Assembly (NCBI GenBank): GCA_964428795.1
Contig: CAYRZL010000001.1
Coordinates: forward strand, 62,001-126,000
Source: CAYRZL01 sp964428795
GTDB taxonomy: Bacteria; Bacillota; Clostridia; Lachnospirales; Lachnospiraceae
Direction of reading: 5' to 3'
DNA: 64,000 nucleotides
Below, one piece after another: positions 17,774 through 28,020 of this stretch. How positions within the stretch are numbered: the first letter of the stretch is position 1; each line of letters opens with the position of its first letter. A model generated the notes under the pieces. It was given only the letters and a program-made list of their open reading frames with translations, was not told the origin of the DNA and did no database searches. The position numbers and the translations under genes were made by a program.

Positions 17774-17812
17774 AGGCACAGCCACGGAATTATTAGTCCG
17801 AAGACTGTGCCT
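17774..17812. terminator. Hairpin between convergent genes
   Basis: AGGCACAG (17774-17781) pairs with CTGTGCCT (17805-17812). It lies between the ATPase pseudogene and the end of the eight-gene reverse operon and may stop both, but its T-runs are short on either side. Confidence 0.45.
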
Positions 17813-17827
17813 TTCAGCATCCGTTTT

Positions 17828-20659
17828 TTACAGATCCCGTTCCTGTTTCTTTTTCAACAGCGCTGCCGTATCGATCACCCCCGGATCGGCAGCCTTTGTT
17901 TTTTTGTTCTTGTTGGCGGCAGGGGGGTTATCTGTGAAAGTCTTATCTGTGGAAGCTTTATCTGCGGAGATTTTGTCTGCCGGGGATTTGATTTCAGGGC
18001 TTTTATCTTTGGAGACATCAGGCTGTTGCTGCCTGCTGTTTTTCACCTTTTTTTCTGCCCGCAGGCTGAGCAGCTTTAAGTTCAGCCAAAGCACTGCGTT
18101 TCCCACAGGAGCCAGCCAATCCAGATGCAGCCTTCTTACGACGATGTCCAGTGTAAAAAGCAGGATTGCCAGAATCAGCAGAGCCTGGGTGATGTCCTTT
18201 TTGGAAACAGCGCCTTCCAGATCGGTGTCAAAGACCTCCTTTGGCTCCGTAATGTATCTGCCGCCGGTCTGTTTTACAAAGCCATCCAGATTATTGCTGA
18301 TCTCTGCATAACGGTATTCCTGGGAATACTGCAGAGCTGCTGCGGTGTTCACATTTTTTACGATCTCTTCCCCGTCCTGTTTTCGGACGTTGATGCTGTA
18401 GACGCCGATCTCCGATGCGTCCGCCTTTGCCTGGTATTTTCCGGGAGAAACTGCACGCAGTGTGACGTCCTGTTGATTTCCGTTTTCATCGGTGAGTACC
18501 GCCGAGATTTCTGTGTCGGTGGTGTACTCATCCGTCTCATAATCTATAATAATGGAGGATCTCTCCTGGGTTACGTTCAGCACGTCACTTCCCAGGTCAG
18601 AATCCGAGATCGTCCAGTCGATGATGTTGCGCCACAGTGCGGCGTAGTTGTCCCATCCGGCGAAGTTTCCCGTCCATTCATTTGTTCCGTCACTGTTCCA
18701 GGCAACACTTCTGCCCAGACCATACTGCCATACGGTCAATATGGGATCCTCCCGGTCCGATTCGAGGAGGACGGTGGATGCCGGTTTCGGAGTTGCCGCA
18801 ATATAGCCAAGCAGACTGGGGCTTCCCTCATCAAATATCCCCTCAAGAATTTCGTGGGAATTTACGATGGAGGGAACAAATTCCTCGTTGATCAGATAGC
18901 TTTCCGAGGACAGATACACCTCCTGGGCAAAGATACGGGGGAGAGAGGTTCCGGCATCGGAATAATAGTATCGTCCGCCGCCTTCCTCCGCCAGCCATTG
19001 TAATGTGCTGCTGTCCGCACCGGTGCCAACCGCAACGGTGGAGAGTGTAATACCGTTGTCTGCCATGTCCTGCAGGACGTCATCGTATCCGTGATAACCG
19101 TCCTGTCCGTCTGTCAGCAGAACAATATGTTTCAATGTGGCATCCGAGCCTTTCAGTTTCGATACAGCTTCTGCCAGAGCGGGATAAATGTTTGTACCGC
19201 CATTTGCCTGAATCCCGGAGATTTTAGATATGATTTCGTCTGTATCTGTGGCAGCCTGCAGGGGGACAGACCATGTATAGGTGTCATCAAAGGCGAGGAC
19301 ACCCACTTCATCGATCTCCCGCAGGGAATCCAGCGCATTGACAGCTGCCTGCTTTGCAATGTCCATGCAGGTAATATTGCTTCGGTCCGTGGATGGAGAA
19401 GACATACTGTCGGAATGGTCGATGACCATTGCCATGGCAAGCTTCGGAATTTCCTTTTCCCCTTCCAGATCCATAGATACCGGAAGTACCGTTTCTAAGG
19501 GCGTGTTCTTATAATTACCCAGGGCAAAGCTGTTGCTTCCGCCGATGGCGATCAGACCGCCCGCATAATCCTTTACCCAGGTTTCCAGAACATCCGAAAA
19601 ACCGTCTCTTAAATCGTCCGCATACACATCCAGCAGCACGATGGACTGATACTGGTTCATATCCGCAATCTGCACCGGTACGCCGGAGGGCGTTACCACG
19701 TCATAATTATAATTGCAGGCATCCAGTATTTTGGTAAACGGTTCGCCCTGACCGCTTACGCCTTCCACAAGAAGCAGCTTTGCCCTTGCCTCCACCGTGG
19801 TAAAAGCGCTGTAGGTATTGTTCGTGGTTATCGTATCATTTTCTGCTTCCACTGTGACACGGTAGCTCTTTAAGCCGCCCTCTACCCCTTCATCGGCAAA
19901 CAGAAGCTGATTATAGCCCTTCTGCAATACTACATCCTTCTGTCCCTTCAGTGTCCGTCCGGAGTACAGCGTTACCGTGGCATTACCGCTTTCCGTGGCA
20001 TAGATTTCCACCTGTACCTGAAAGGCATCTCCCTGACGGATCGTGTCAGGAAGGGTAACATCACTGACATAAACTTCCTTCCGGACAGAGCTCTCATAGG
20101 CGACGACCTTAAATTCCACATCACTTCCCGCAAAGGAGCCGACGGTATCTAAAACGGAGCCTTCATTTTCCGCTCCGTCTGTCAGAAGTACCAGTCTGCG
20201 GGCGCTGTCCTCCGGGAAAAGCGCAAGTGCAGTCTGTACCGCCTGTTCCAGATTTGTTGCGGTTCCCAGAACGGTTGACTGGAAAGCGGTAAATATTTTT
20301 TTATCACTGACAAACTGCTCGATCTGGGTATCCGATCCAAAGGCAACGATGCCCGCCTGATTATCTGAGGGCATATCTGCGATTGCCTGCCGCACAAATT
20401 CTTCTTCCGTTCCCTGTATGTTTCTGGTACTGTCAGACAGATCCACAAGGAAGATCGTTGTAGTCACGTCATTGTTTTTGCGGATGCTCACCCCGGACAG
20501 CGCAAAGATTGCCAGCGCCAGAATCAGGCACCGCAGGGCGGTCATTCCCACACGGCGGCTGAACGAGCGGCTCCGCATATATTTTGCAAGCCATATGATA
20601 AATGCTGCCGCAACCGGCAGCAGTATGAGCGCCCATGGACGGGCAAATTCCAAATACAT
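17828..20659 (-). CDS. Large membrane vWA-domain protein
   Basis: This 943-aa protein has two N-terminal membrane helices (residues about 8-25 and 38-58). A first vWA-like domain follows with VDLSDSTRN near 71. Next comes a glutamine amidotransferase-like region (AGGLIAIGGSNSF near 365), then a full vWA domain with MIDAS start VIDHSDSMSS near 414 and LTDGQD near 521. A C-terminal helix precedes a Lys/Asp/Pro-rich tail. It is the last gene of the MoxR/DUF58/vWA operon, where such proteins are membrane-anchored scaffolds loaded by the MoxR ATPase. The charged tail from about residue 880 is low-complexity. The specific client is unknown. Confidence 0.8.
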   Translation of the reverse strand: MYLEFARPWALILLPVAAAFIIWLAKYMRSRSFSRRVGMTALRCLILALAIFALSGVSIRKNNDVTTTIFLVDLSDSTRNIQGTEEEFVRQAIADMPSDNQAGIVAFGSDTQIEQFVSDKKIFTAFQSTVLGTATNLEQAVQTALALFPEDSARRLVLLTDGAENEGSVLDTVGSFAGSDVEFKVVAYESSVRKEVYVSDVTLPDTIRQGDAFQVQVEIYATESGNATVTLYSGRTLKGQKDVVLQKGYNQLLFADEGVEGGLKSYRVTVEAENDTITTNNTYSAFTTVEARAKLLLVEGVSGQGEPFTKILDACNYNYDVVTPSGVPVQIADMNQYQSIVLLDVYADDLRDGFSDVLETWVKDYAGGLIAIGGSNSFALGNYKNTPLETVLPVSMDLEGEKEIPKLAMAMVIDHSDSMSSPSTDRSNITCMDIAKQAAVNALDSLREIDEVGVLAFDDTYTWSVPLQAATDTDEIISKISGIQANGGTNIYPALAEAVSKLKGSDATLKHIVLLTDGQDGYHGYDDVLQDMADNGITLSTVAVGTGADSSTLQWLAEEGGGRYYYSDAGTSLPRIFAQEVYLSSESYLINEEFVPSIVNSHEILEGIFDEGSPSLLGYIAATPKPASTVLLESDREDPILTVWQYGLGRSVAWNSDGTNEWTGNFAGWDNYAALWRNIIDWTISDSDLGSDVLNVTQERSSIIIDYETDEYTTDTEISAVLTDENGNQQDVTLRAVSPGKYQAKADASEIGVYSINVRKQDGEEIVKNVNTAAALQYSQEYRYAEISNNLDGFVKQTGGRYITEPKEVFDTDLEGAVSKKDITQALLILAILLFTLDIVVRRLHLDWLAPVGNAVLWLNLKLLSLRAEKKVKNSRQQQPDVSKDKSPEIKSPADKISADKASTDKTFTDNPPAANKNKKTKAADPGVIDTAALLKKKQERDL

Positions 20660-20677
20660 GCCGTTACTCCTTTATCA

Positions 20678-22519
20678 TTATGATCTTCTCACATAGACAG
20701 CCCACTCAGCGCCCATGAGGATCAAAAGTACGATCAAGAACAGATTTCGAAACTCTCTGGCGCCGACACGTTCCGTGCCCGGCGCGCTGTCACCCTCTGA
20801 TATCATACTCCGGGCGGAATCCACCATGGACTCTGAACCGCTGGGAAACTGGATCGCAAACCGCTGCTCCTTTTGCACCTCATTCTGCATCTGGGAGACC
20901 TGATATACACCGGGCTGCTGTTTTTCCAGATAAGTTCCTGCCGCTTCCTCTGCTGGGATGATTTCCGTACTTCCGTCCGGGCTGAGGACCGTCAGATCCG
21001 ATCCGCTGCTGTTTCCGTACAGAAGGATGCTCTCTCCGGCAACATAGGACGTTTTTTCCGTCAATCCGCCATCCAGCAGATAGCCGGACAACTCAGAGAT
21101 CAGTATGGGAAATTCCGCCTGCAGACCGAAATCCGTCTCGTGCAGGTCAAAGCCCAGGGTAGCCATGCGGTGTCCGTTATAGGTTCCGTAAAAACCGGCC
21201 GCTTGGTCGCCTGCCTGCAAAAATACGGTGCCCCAGGACGGAACATCATAGATGTCACAGGAATTGACGCCAAAAGAGGCGTCTGTCGTATAGTTTGTCA
21301 CAGCACTGGAAAGAAGACTCAGCCTGGTTGACTGCACATTGCCGGAGGTCTGAAAGAGCGATGCATCAGAGCATCGGAAAAACAGATAGTTGCCTGTCCG
21401 GGGTAATTCCTCCGGGAGCATTCCGTCAAAAATGTACAGGTCATATCCGTCTCCGTCGGCGGTATCAAACACGCCCAGATCGGAGGTGCGGTAAACGGTC
21501 GTCCCCGTCAGATTGGAAAAAGCCTTTTCCACAAACAGATTGGAGTCGGTGACCAGAAGAATCCGACTTGTATGTTCTTCCTCCAGCACACACCATGCCT
21601 CATTATCGCCGGCAAGGGCGTCATCCTCATTGATCTGCGCCCGCAGGGAGGTCACGGATTCCGGTATATTGCCGGAATCCAGCTCAAAATAGACAGAAGC
21701 TGTTTCTTTTGCGGATATCTGTACTTCGGCAATATCCAGAAGGGTTTCCTCCCCCTGGCTATTTCTGCCATAGAGATTGATCTCTCTGTCCAGAGCATCC
21801 TCGCTGTAATTTGTCACCTGCGCCAGCACCAGCAGAGTGTCCTCCCTTTCGCTGTAGCTGACACTGTCCAGAGAACAGTTCTCAGCTTCGTTGTAAAAGC
21901 TTTCTACCTGTGCGTCTAAATCACCTTTGTCAAATGCAGTATCGGTAAAAAATACAATCTGTGCTTCCTCTGCCTGGCTTGCACAGGATTGAACCAGACC
22001 GAGAGAGGAGGAGAGATCCCCGGCAAGAAAGGTCTGTTCGATATTCTGAATACATTTTTTTGCGTCTGCCTTATCCTGGCTGCCCGAAAATTCCAGTACA
22101 GCCTGCTGATTGCCGCTGATCACATAGATCGTGCTTTTCTCTGCAAGGCTGTCCACATAGTCACAGGCTGCGGCTTTTGCCGCTTCCAGGCGGGTCCGGT
22201 CGTCGTCATAGAGCGTTCCCATGCTGGCGCTGTTGTCCAGAACCAGAACGGTGAGCGTTCCTTCCTTTCCGAGAGAAGATAACCAGGGACCCATAAGGGC
22301 AAGAATAAAAAGCAGGATCGTAATGATCTGCAGGATCAAAAGCAGATTATTGCGCAGCTTTTCCCATGGTCTTGTCGCTTCCGTCGTGCGGTAGACCTCC
22401 CGCCACAGCATAATGGCAGAAAAATCTTTCTTTTTGACATTCTGCTTTAAAAAGTAAAGCAGGATTATTATCGGCACCAGCGCAAGAAACGCCAGCGGCC
22501 ACCATACATGTACGCCCAC
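20678..22519 (-). CDS. BatA-type vWA membrane protein
   Basis: This 613-aa protein has an N-terminal helix pair (residues 7-25 and 57-82) around a BatA-like segment. A vWA domain follows with the MIDAS motif DNSASMGT near 94-101, then a long extracytoplasmic region and a C-terminal helix near 590-608. The start directly abuts the DUF58 gene stop (22519/22520), indicating translational coupling. It probably works with the DUF58 protein and the MoxR ATPase encoded upstream, as in Bat and RavA-like systems. Confidence 0.82.
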   Translation of the reverse strand: MGVHVWWPLAFLALVPIIILLYFLKQNVKKKDFSAIMLWREVYRTTEATRPWEKLRNNLLLILQIITILLFILALMGPWLSSLGKEGTLTVLVLDNSASMGTLYDDDRTRLEAAKAAACDYVDSLAEKSTIYVISGNQQAVLEFSGSQDKADAKKCIQNIEQTFLAGDLSSSLGLVQSCASQAEEAQIVFFTDTAFDKGDLDAQVESFYNEAENCSLDSVSYSEREDTLLVLAQVTNYSEDALDREINLYGRNSQGEETLLDIAEVQISAKETASVYFELDSGNIPESVTSLRAQINEDDALAGDNEAWCVLEEEHTSRILLVTDSNLFVEKAFSNLTGTTVYRTSDLGVFDTADGDGYDLYIFDGMLPEELPRTGNYLFFRCSDASLFQTSGNVQSTRLSLLSSAVTNYTTDASFGVNSCDIYDVPSWGTVFLQAGDQAAGFYGTYNGHRMATLGFDLHETDFGLQAEFPILISELSGYLLDGGLTEKTSYVAGESILLYGNSSGSDLTVLSPDGSTEIIPAEEAAGTYLEKQQPGVYQVSQMQNEVQKEQRFAIQFPSGSESMVDSARSMISEGDSAPGTERVGAREFRNLFLIVLLILMGAEWAVYVRRS

Positions 22520-23392
22520 TTATCCGAACAGTCCTTTCTGTTTTAATGCCTCAAATACAATTTTTTCCAGATCCTCATCCGAGGGTACCTGCTGATAGAC
22601 ACAGCCATAACGCTTTGCAAGCCGCTGCAGATGAAAATTGTGACGCTTCAGTGCTTCCTGATACATGCGGATGGACTGGCGGTTCATGGTGATGCGTACA
22701 CTTCCGGCATCTTCCATATCAACAAGCTCCAGTGTGCCCTCATCATCAAAATCAACTTCCTCTCTTGCCAGCACCTGGATCAGATATATTTCCTGACGCT
22801 TGTAAGTCAGATAACGCAGAGCATCCTCCAGTTCGGTATCCTCCAGAAAATCGGAGATCAGAATACAGGTGCCCCTTCCATGCAGATTACTGCGGCGCAC
22901 CGATTCGTGGATTTGGGACGTGCCGCCAAAGGAAATCTGTTCCAGCTCCCGCAGATGATTCTGGAAGCTGCTGCGCCCGACGATGGGAGCGGTCTTTCCC
23001 AGCCTGCCGTCCTGAAAGGTTAGTAGCTCCACCCGGTCGAGCTGTGCCAGCACCAGCCATACAAATACGGCTGCCAGACGTCTTGCCATGACAGATTTTT
23101 TCTGTCCGCCGTATTCCATGGAACCGCTGGCATCCAGAAAAATATGGTACCATGCCTCTTTTTCCTCCATAAACTGCTTGATATACAGTTTATCCAGACG
23201 TCCGTATACATTCCAGTCGATCCGGCGGATATCGTCCCCGGGCAGATATTCCCGGAAATCCGAAAATTCCACGGAAGATCCCTTGGCTGAGGATTTTCGA
23301 CCGCCGCTTTGTCCCTGCTCCACACGGATATGAGAAGCAAGCTTTAAATGATTCAATTTATTAAAAAATTCCGTATCAAATAATTCACTCAT
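22520..23392 (-). CDS. DUF58 domain protein 1
   Basis: This 290-aa protein has the DUF58 core: SDFREYLPGDDIRRIDWNVY near residues 45-64 and a vWA-like LDASGSM near 87-93 with a near-complete MIDAS. DUF58 proteins are encoded next to MoxR ATPases and are thought to be their partners. The gene sits between MoxR-1 and the BatA-type gene. It lacks membrane helices, unlike the second DUF58 protein at 34362-35507. Confidence 0.88.
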   Translation of the reverse strand: MSELFDTEFFNKLNHLKLASHIRVEQGQSGGRKSSAKGSSVEFSDFREYLPGDDIRRIDWNVYGRLDKLYIKQFMEEKEAWYHIFLDASGSMEYGGQKKSVMARRLAAVFVWLVLAQLDRVELLTFQDGRLGKTAPIVGRSSFQNHLRELEQISFGGTSQIHESVRRSNLHGRGTCILISDFLEDTELEDALRYLTYKRQEIYLIQVLAREEVDFDDEGTLELVDMEDAGSVRITMNRQSIRMYQEALKRHNFHLQRLAKRYGCVYQQVPSDEDLEKIVFEALKQKGLFG

Positions 23393-23448
23393 TGTCTTTC
23401 CTGAACTTGCGTGGCTTGAAGCGTTTCCATTTTTTATGAAATATCAGA

Positions 23449-24441
23449 TCATTTTGATTTCGTGCGGACATCAGAAATGATCCCGCTGATCAGATCATCT
23501 ACGCTGACACCGTCTGCGATTGCCTCGAAATTTGTGATCAGTCTGTGGCGCAGTGCGGGATGAGCCACATAATCCACATCCTCAAATGCCACATTATAAC
23601 GTCCCTCCATCCATGCTCTTGCACGGGCAGTCTTGATGATCGCCTGGGCAGCTCTGGGGCTGGCGCCTGCAGTCACATATTTACATACCTGTTCCGATGC
23701 ACCTGCCACCTCCGGATGGGTTGCTACCACGATAGAAAGGGCATAATCCATGACCGCGTCGGAAATCGGCATCTGACAGATGATCTCCCGCATGTGAAGG
23801 ATCTCATCACCGGAGATGACCGGGGTCAACGCAGGACGCTCACTGCCCACGGTAATTTGCAATATTTCCTTCAGTTCATCCTTGGTTGGAAATTCCACAT
23901 ATAATTTAAACAGAAAACGGTCCATCTGTGCTTCAGGCAAAGGATAGGTCCCCTCGTTCTCGATGGGATTCTGGGTTGCCAGAACAAGAAAGGGACTTGG
24001 AAGGTCATAGGTTTTCCGGCCGGCGGTTACCGTTTTTTCCTGCATTGCCTCCAAAAGCGCAGCCTGGGTTTTCGGGGTGGCCCGGTTGATCTCGTCTGCC
24101 AGTATCAGTTGTGCAAAGACCGGACCCGGCTCAAACTGAAAGACATTGCGTTCCTCCTCTTTTAAGATCAGATTCGTACCTGTCACATCTGCAGGCATCA
24201 GATCCGGGGTAAACTGGATTCTGGAAAAGCTCATCTGAAATACACGGGAGATTGCTTTTACCAGCTCTGTTTTGCCAAGTCCCGGAACACCCTCCAGAAG
24301 GACATTTCCGTCTGCAAGGATGGACAGTATCAACTGTCTTATGACATCCTTCTGACCGATGATCGCTTTCCCGATTTCCGCCTCGCAGGCATTGACCTGT
24401 GCGACCAGTTCTTTTATTTCCTGTTCACTGATTTCTTTCAT
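23449..24441 (-). CDS. MoxR-family AAA ATPase 1
   Basis: This 330-aa AAA+ ATPase has Walker A GVPGLGKTE near residues 51-59, Walker B ILADEINRATPKTQ near 111-124, a sensor 1 TQNP segment and the C-terminal lid. MoxR ATPases are chaperone-like and insert cofactors or assemble complexes with vWA proteins. The start at 24441 has AAGGAAATAA upstream; ATG at 24462 is an alternative. Paralogue of the ATPase at 33435-34358. Confidence 0.9.
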   Translation of the reverse strand: MKEISEQEIKELVAQVNACEAEIGKAIIGQKDVIRQLILSILADGNVLLEGVPGLGKTELVKAISRVFQMSFSRIQFTPDLMPADVTGTNLILKEEERNVFQFEPGPVFAQLILADEINRATPKTQAALLEAMQEKTVTAGRKTYDLPSPFLVLATQNPIENEGTYPLPEAQMDRFLFKLYVEFPTKDELKEILQITVGSERPALTPVISGDEILHMREIICQMPISDAVMDYALSIVVATHPEVAGASEQVCKYVTAGASPRAAQAIIKTARARAWMEGRYNVAFEDVDYVAHPALRHRLITNFEAIADGVSVDDLISGIISDVRTKSK

Positions 24442-24540
24442 GTGGTTTATTTCCTTTCTCATATTTACAATATGAAATATTTATAACATGTCTTTATCGC
24501 TTTTGCATTTCAGCATGTTGTGCGTCGATGTGTACGTCAG

Positions 24541-26094
24541 TTATTGATTCAACTCCTCAAAATAGGATTTCACAATATCCTGCATACTGGCAGGATAATC
24601 GGAGCCCTGTATTTTTGACATTGCCTGTTCGCTGTAGGAGCCCAGGACCTGCTCATAGGAAACCTGCTCACCGGACCAGGTAAGAGACGGGCCGCCCTGG
24701 GAGGAGTAGGAGGTTCCTTCCCCGGCAGAGCCGGTCAGATTATCATCATCACCCTCCCCGTTTGGAACAGAGACCAGTTCGCCATTGTAGGATGTTTCCT
24801 GTTCTTTTCCGTTTTTTCCACCGTAATTCCAGCCGGTGCCGGACCCGGAGCCATTACCGTTGCCGGAACCGTTACCATTACCAGAGCCATTACCGGAGCC
24901 ATTTCCGTTACCGTTGCCGCTGCCATTTCCGTTACCATTGCCGGAATTGCTGTCAGTTCCGCCTGAATTGCCGCTGTTACCGCCGCCCGTCTGTTGGGAA
25001 CCCTGTCCCTGGGCGATCTGTGTCTGCGCCTGCTGATTCATGGCGCTGACCGTTGTCTGTGCGGACGCAAGCTGTGACGAACTCAGACTGCCGGAGGAAA
25101 TCTGGGATGCAGCACTTTGGAGCAGATCGGTCGTATCACTGTCCGATGCAGCCGCAGCCAGTTGTTCCAGCGCTTCCTGCAGGGCATTCAGCTCTTCCTC
25201 GGACAGTTCACTGATATCTCCGGCTTCTTCCAGTTTTTCAAGTAATTCTTCTGCCTCCCGGGACAGCTGTTCTACATCCGCCGCTGTCTGTGAGCTCTGC
25301 TGCTCGTCCGTAGGAGAATCCTGACCGTTTCCGCTGAGGGAGGCGGATAATTGCTGCATCTTTTCTTTTACGGATTTGTCCTGTTCATGCTCCGCCATCT
25401 CGGACAGCTTATATCCGGCCCGCTCCAGCGCCTTATCCAGTTCCTCCTGTGTTTTTGCTTCGCCAAGCTCCTGCCGGATCTGTTCCAGAAGCTCTGTATA
25501 TTCGTCATATTCTTCGGCGGTCAGATTCTCGTCCTTCAATTCTTCACTGACCTGCTCGATTTTTGCCTCCTCTTCTTCTGCCTGTTCGGCGACAAGATGC
25601 TGTTTTTTTGCCTCCTGCTTTGCAGGGGAGGGCGCTATATAGATGATGAGAAAAAATGCAGCCATTGCAGCGAGAAGGACAGGACGCTTCCAGCCCGTTT
25701 GAACGGGCAGCTTTTTTCTCACGGTTATTTTTGATAAATGGTTCCATGTATCCTGTTTTTGCATATTGGCAAAGAAGCTGTCATCACCGAGCAGCTCCCA
25801 GGCAGTGACCGTCCGCTCCTTTAATCCGGTTTCATCCAGTAGAAGAGCGGCATCGCGCATGCCGGGGCGGGTGATAATCCCCCAGATCCATGCGGCGGCC
25901 ACAGAAGCTGCTGCCGCTCCAAGGGCCCAGAGATGGACATGATACCAGGGAATAAAATATGCGGTCAGCTCCAGAATGGCGGCGGCTAAAATGCCGGTCG
26001 GCACACACCACATCAGCTTATTTATCAGGTGCCGCCAGATGACCCATCGGTGCAGGCGGCGTAAAAATGTTTTGAGTTCCTGATTTGGATTCAT
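24541..26094 (-). CDS. Membrane coiled-coil protein with Gly/Asn/Ser repeat region
   Basis: This 517-aa protein has two N-terminal hydrophobic stretches (residues about 25-70) and another near 132-150. A long acidic coiled-coil region follows (Glu/Leu/Ala-rich, about 165-345). Next is a low-complexity stretch of alternating Gly, Asn and Ser (about 370-425), then a C-terminal SYEQVLGSYSEQAMSKIQGS-type segment. Its position between the ABC permease and MoxR-1 is typical of DUF4175-like proteins in MoxR operons, but I cannot name a family with certainty. It is probably a membrane-anchored component of the same assembly. Confidence 0.65.
   Translation of the reverse strand: MNPNQELKTFLRRLHRWVIWRHLINKLMWCVPTGILAAAILELTAYFIPWYHVHLWALGAAAASVAAAWIWGIITRPGMRDAALLLDETGLKERTVTAWELLGDDSFFANMQKQDTWNHLSKITVRKKLPVQTGWKRPVLLAAMAAFFLIIYIAPSPAKQEAKKQHLVAEQAEEEEAKIEQVSEELKDENLTAEEYDEYTELLEQIRQELGEAKTQEELDKALERAGYKLSEMAEHEQDKSVKEKMQQLSASLSGNGQDSPTDEQQSSQTAADVEQLSREAEELLEKLEEAGDISELSEEELNALQEALEQLAAAASDSDTTDLLQSAASQISSGSLSSSQLASAQTTVSAMNQQAQTQIAQGQGSQQTGGGNSGNSGGTDSNSGNGNGNGSGNGNGNGSGNGSGNGNGSGNGNGSGSGTGWNYGGKNGKEQETSYNGELVSVPNGEGDDDNLTGSAGEGTSYSSQGGPSLTWSGEQVSYEQVLGSYSEQAMSKIQGSDYPASMQDIVKSYFEELNQ
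24830..24985 (-). repeat. Gly-Asn-Ser low-complexity repeat within a gene
   Basis: The coding DNA repeats GGNAAYGGNAGY-like triplets, encoding about 50 residues of mostly Gly, Asn and Ser. It is likely length-variable between strains through slippage and would make a flexible linker. Confidence 0.8.
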
Positions 26095-26098
26095 AGCA

Positions 26099-27040
26099 TC
26101 AACCTTTACGTTGTTTCTTTTTTACAGGCTGCAGGAATTTATCTTTCTTTCGCACTGCGTCCAGACGTCTTGCAGCCAGAAAGATAAAGAGTACTCCAAG
26201 TGCCGCAGTAACAATAAAACAGATCACATACCAGTGTGCGGACAGATTTATCAGTCCCGGCGCCACCGTTCCAAGAGAACCGGAATTCAGAAATTCCTGA
26301 ATAAAGCTGATTCCGGTGTAGGTATGCAGAATACTGTCCACAAATCCGGTTGCCGGATTCAAAAACAGAACCGCAGGGATCCAATCCATATGAACGGTTA
26401 TGGATCCGCTTATTGTACCGTTAGCTACTCTGATCAGCAAAGCGTATTTACCGGCATAGGCGCCGGCTACAACTGCTGCGGTTCCAAAGAAAAATGCCAT
26501 TTCCACAACCAAAGTCATAATAATAGACAAGATGGTTTTCTTAAATACGGAGGCACACCAGATGCCGATAGCGCCGCAGAAAAATGCTGTTACTAATATG
26601 GCAACGAGAAAGACGAATAAAAACTTCCACTGAATGCCTCCATATATAAATGCCAGTGCCATAGCAGGCAGACTGCTGATGACAAACAGGATGATATTAC
26701 ACAGAGCGGACAGCAGCTTTCCCGTTACAACGGTTACGGATTTTACCGGAGCTGTCAATAGCAGATCCAGCGTCTGCCGTTCCCGTTCCCCGGCGATACT
26801 TCCGGCTGTAAGCACCGGAATGATAATGCAGATGGCAGCAAGCTGAATAAATGCAAGAATGAGAAATATATTTGTCATCATTTGAAAATCTATGCTGCCC
26901 AGATAACCGAAACTTGCCGTGGCTAAAAAGGCAAGGGCGATCAGAGCCATACAGCCGCTGTAACACATCAGCGCCACCGGAAATTTTATGCTTCGGGAGC
27001 CCAGGATCAATTCTTTTTTCAAAATCGGATTTACTTTCAT
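26099..27040 (-). CDS. ABC-2 type exporter permease
   Basis: This 313-aa membrane protein has about six hydrophobic helices and the signature AGSIAGERERQTLDLLLTAP near residues 81-100, a hallmark of ABC-2 permeases. It overlaps the ATPase gene by four bases (27037-27040). With that ATPase it forms an exporter of the GldA/GldF-like kind found beside MoxR operons. Confidence 0.88.
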   Translation of the reverse strand: MKVNPILKKELILGSRSIKFPVALMCYSGCMALIALAFLATASFGYLGSIDFQMMTNIFLILAFIQLAAICIIIPVLTAGSIAGERERQTLDLLLTAPVKSVTVVTGKLLSALCNIILFVISSLPAMALAFIYGGIQWKFLFVFLVAILVTAFFCGAIGIWCASVFKKTILSIIMTLVVEMAFFFGTAAVVAGAYAGKYALLIRVANGTISGSITVHMDWIPAVLFLNPATGFVDSILHTYTGISFIQEFLNSGSLGTVAPGLINLSAHWYVICFIVTAALGVLFIFLAARRLDAVRKKDKFLQPVKKKQRKG

Positions 27041-28020
27041 TGCTCATTTCCTCCCTGTCTTTCTGCCTGAGGCTCCTGTGATACCGGTTCAGCCTCGGAA
27101 TGCTCTTCGCTGGTCAGTTCCAGGAACAGGGATTCCAGATTTCCCTTTTCCTTGTAAAAGCTTTCTACCGGAATATCCGCCAGCATCAGACGTTTTAAAA
27201 GTGCGGCGCTGTCTGCCTCGTCCCCGGTATAGTCTGATACAAGGTAATCCTCCCGCACAGAGACTCTTCGGGAATGGGGATCCTCCTTTAAGATCCGAAC
27301 CGCTTCCTCCTGACGCTCCAGCACCCGGACGTGAAGGGGACGGGCGTGCATTGCCCTCATTTGTATGTCGTCCACGGTGCCATGCATGATCAGTTTTCCG
27401 TGCTGCATAATACCGATGGTATCGCACATATCTGCCAGCTCAGGCAGAATGTGAGAGCTGATGATTACCGTTTTTCCCATGGAACCGAGATTTTTCAATA
27501 TTTCCTTCATCTCAAATCTTGCTCTCGGATCCAGACCGGAGGCAGGTTCGTCCAGAATCAGCAGGCCGGGGTTGTGTACGAGACTGCGTGCCAGGCATAA
27601 ACGCTGCTTCATTCCACGGGACAGGCTGTCCACATAACAATCTGTCTTGTCTGACAGATTTACCAGATCCATCAGTCCTAAGCAGGTATCCGTTGCCTGT
27701 TTACCCACAATTCCGTACAGGGAGGCATAAAATTCCATATATTCTAATGCCTTTAAGTTATCGTATACACCGAAAAAGTCCGGCATATAGCCTATTTTCC
27801 GTTTTATCTTACTGTATTCCTTAAAAGCGTCTGTACCGTCAATGTAAATATTTCCGCTGGTGGCAGACAGCAGTCCCACCGTGATCTTCATGGTAGTAGT
27901 TTTTCCGGCTCCGTTATGTCCTACAAAACCAAAGATCTCCCCCGGACTGATATGCATACTTAAATCATTCACAGCACAAAAGCTGCCGAAATTTTTATAC
28001 AAATGTTCTATCGTAAGCAT
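27037..28020 (-). CDS. ABC transporter ATP-binding protein (exporter)
   Basis: This 327-aa ATPase has Walker A GHNGAGKTT near residues 34-42, signature LSRGMKQRL near 134-142, Walker B LLILDEPASGLDP near 153-165 and an acidic C-terminal extension. It overlaps the preceding 810-aa gene by one base (TAATG) and the permease by four, so the three are translationally coupled. Confidence 0.93.
   Translation of the reverse strand: MLTIEHLYKNFGSFCAVNDLSMHISPGEIFGFVGHNGAGKTTTMKITVGLLSATSGNIYIDGTDAFKEYSKIKRKIGYMPDFFGVYDNLKALEYMEFYASLYGIVGKQATDTCLGLMDLVNLSDKTDCYVDSLSRGMKQRLCLARSLVHNPGLLILDEPASGLDPRARFEMKEILKNLGSMGKTVIISSHILPELADMCDTIGIMQHGKLIMHGTVDDIQMRAMHARPLHVRVLERQEEAVRILKEDPHSRRVSVREDYLVSDYTGDEADSAALLKRLMLADIPVESFYKEKGNLESLFLELTSEEHSEAEPVSQEPQAERQGGNEQ

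Noticed and set aside
24762..25049. Pro/Leu- and Arg/Tyr-rich + strand frames opposite the repeat region
   Set aside because: They are antisense of the Gly/Asn/Ser repeat; the Pro-Leu-Pro periodicity is forced by the repeat.
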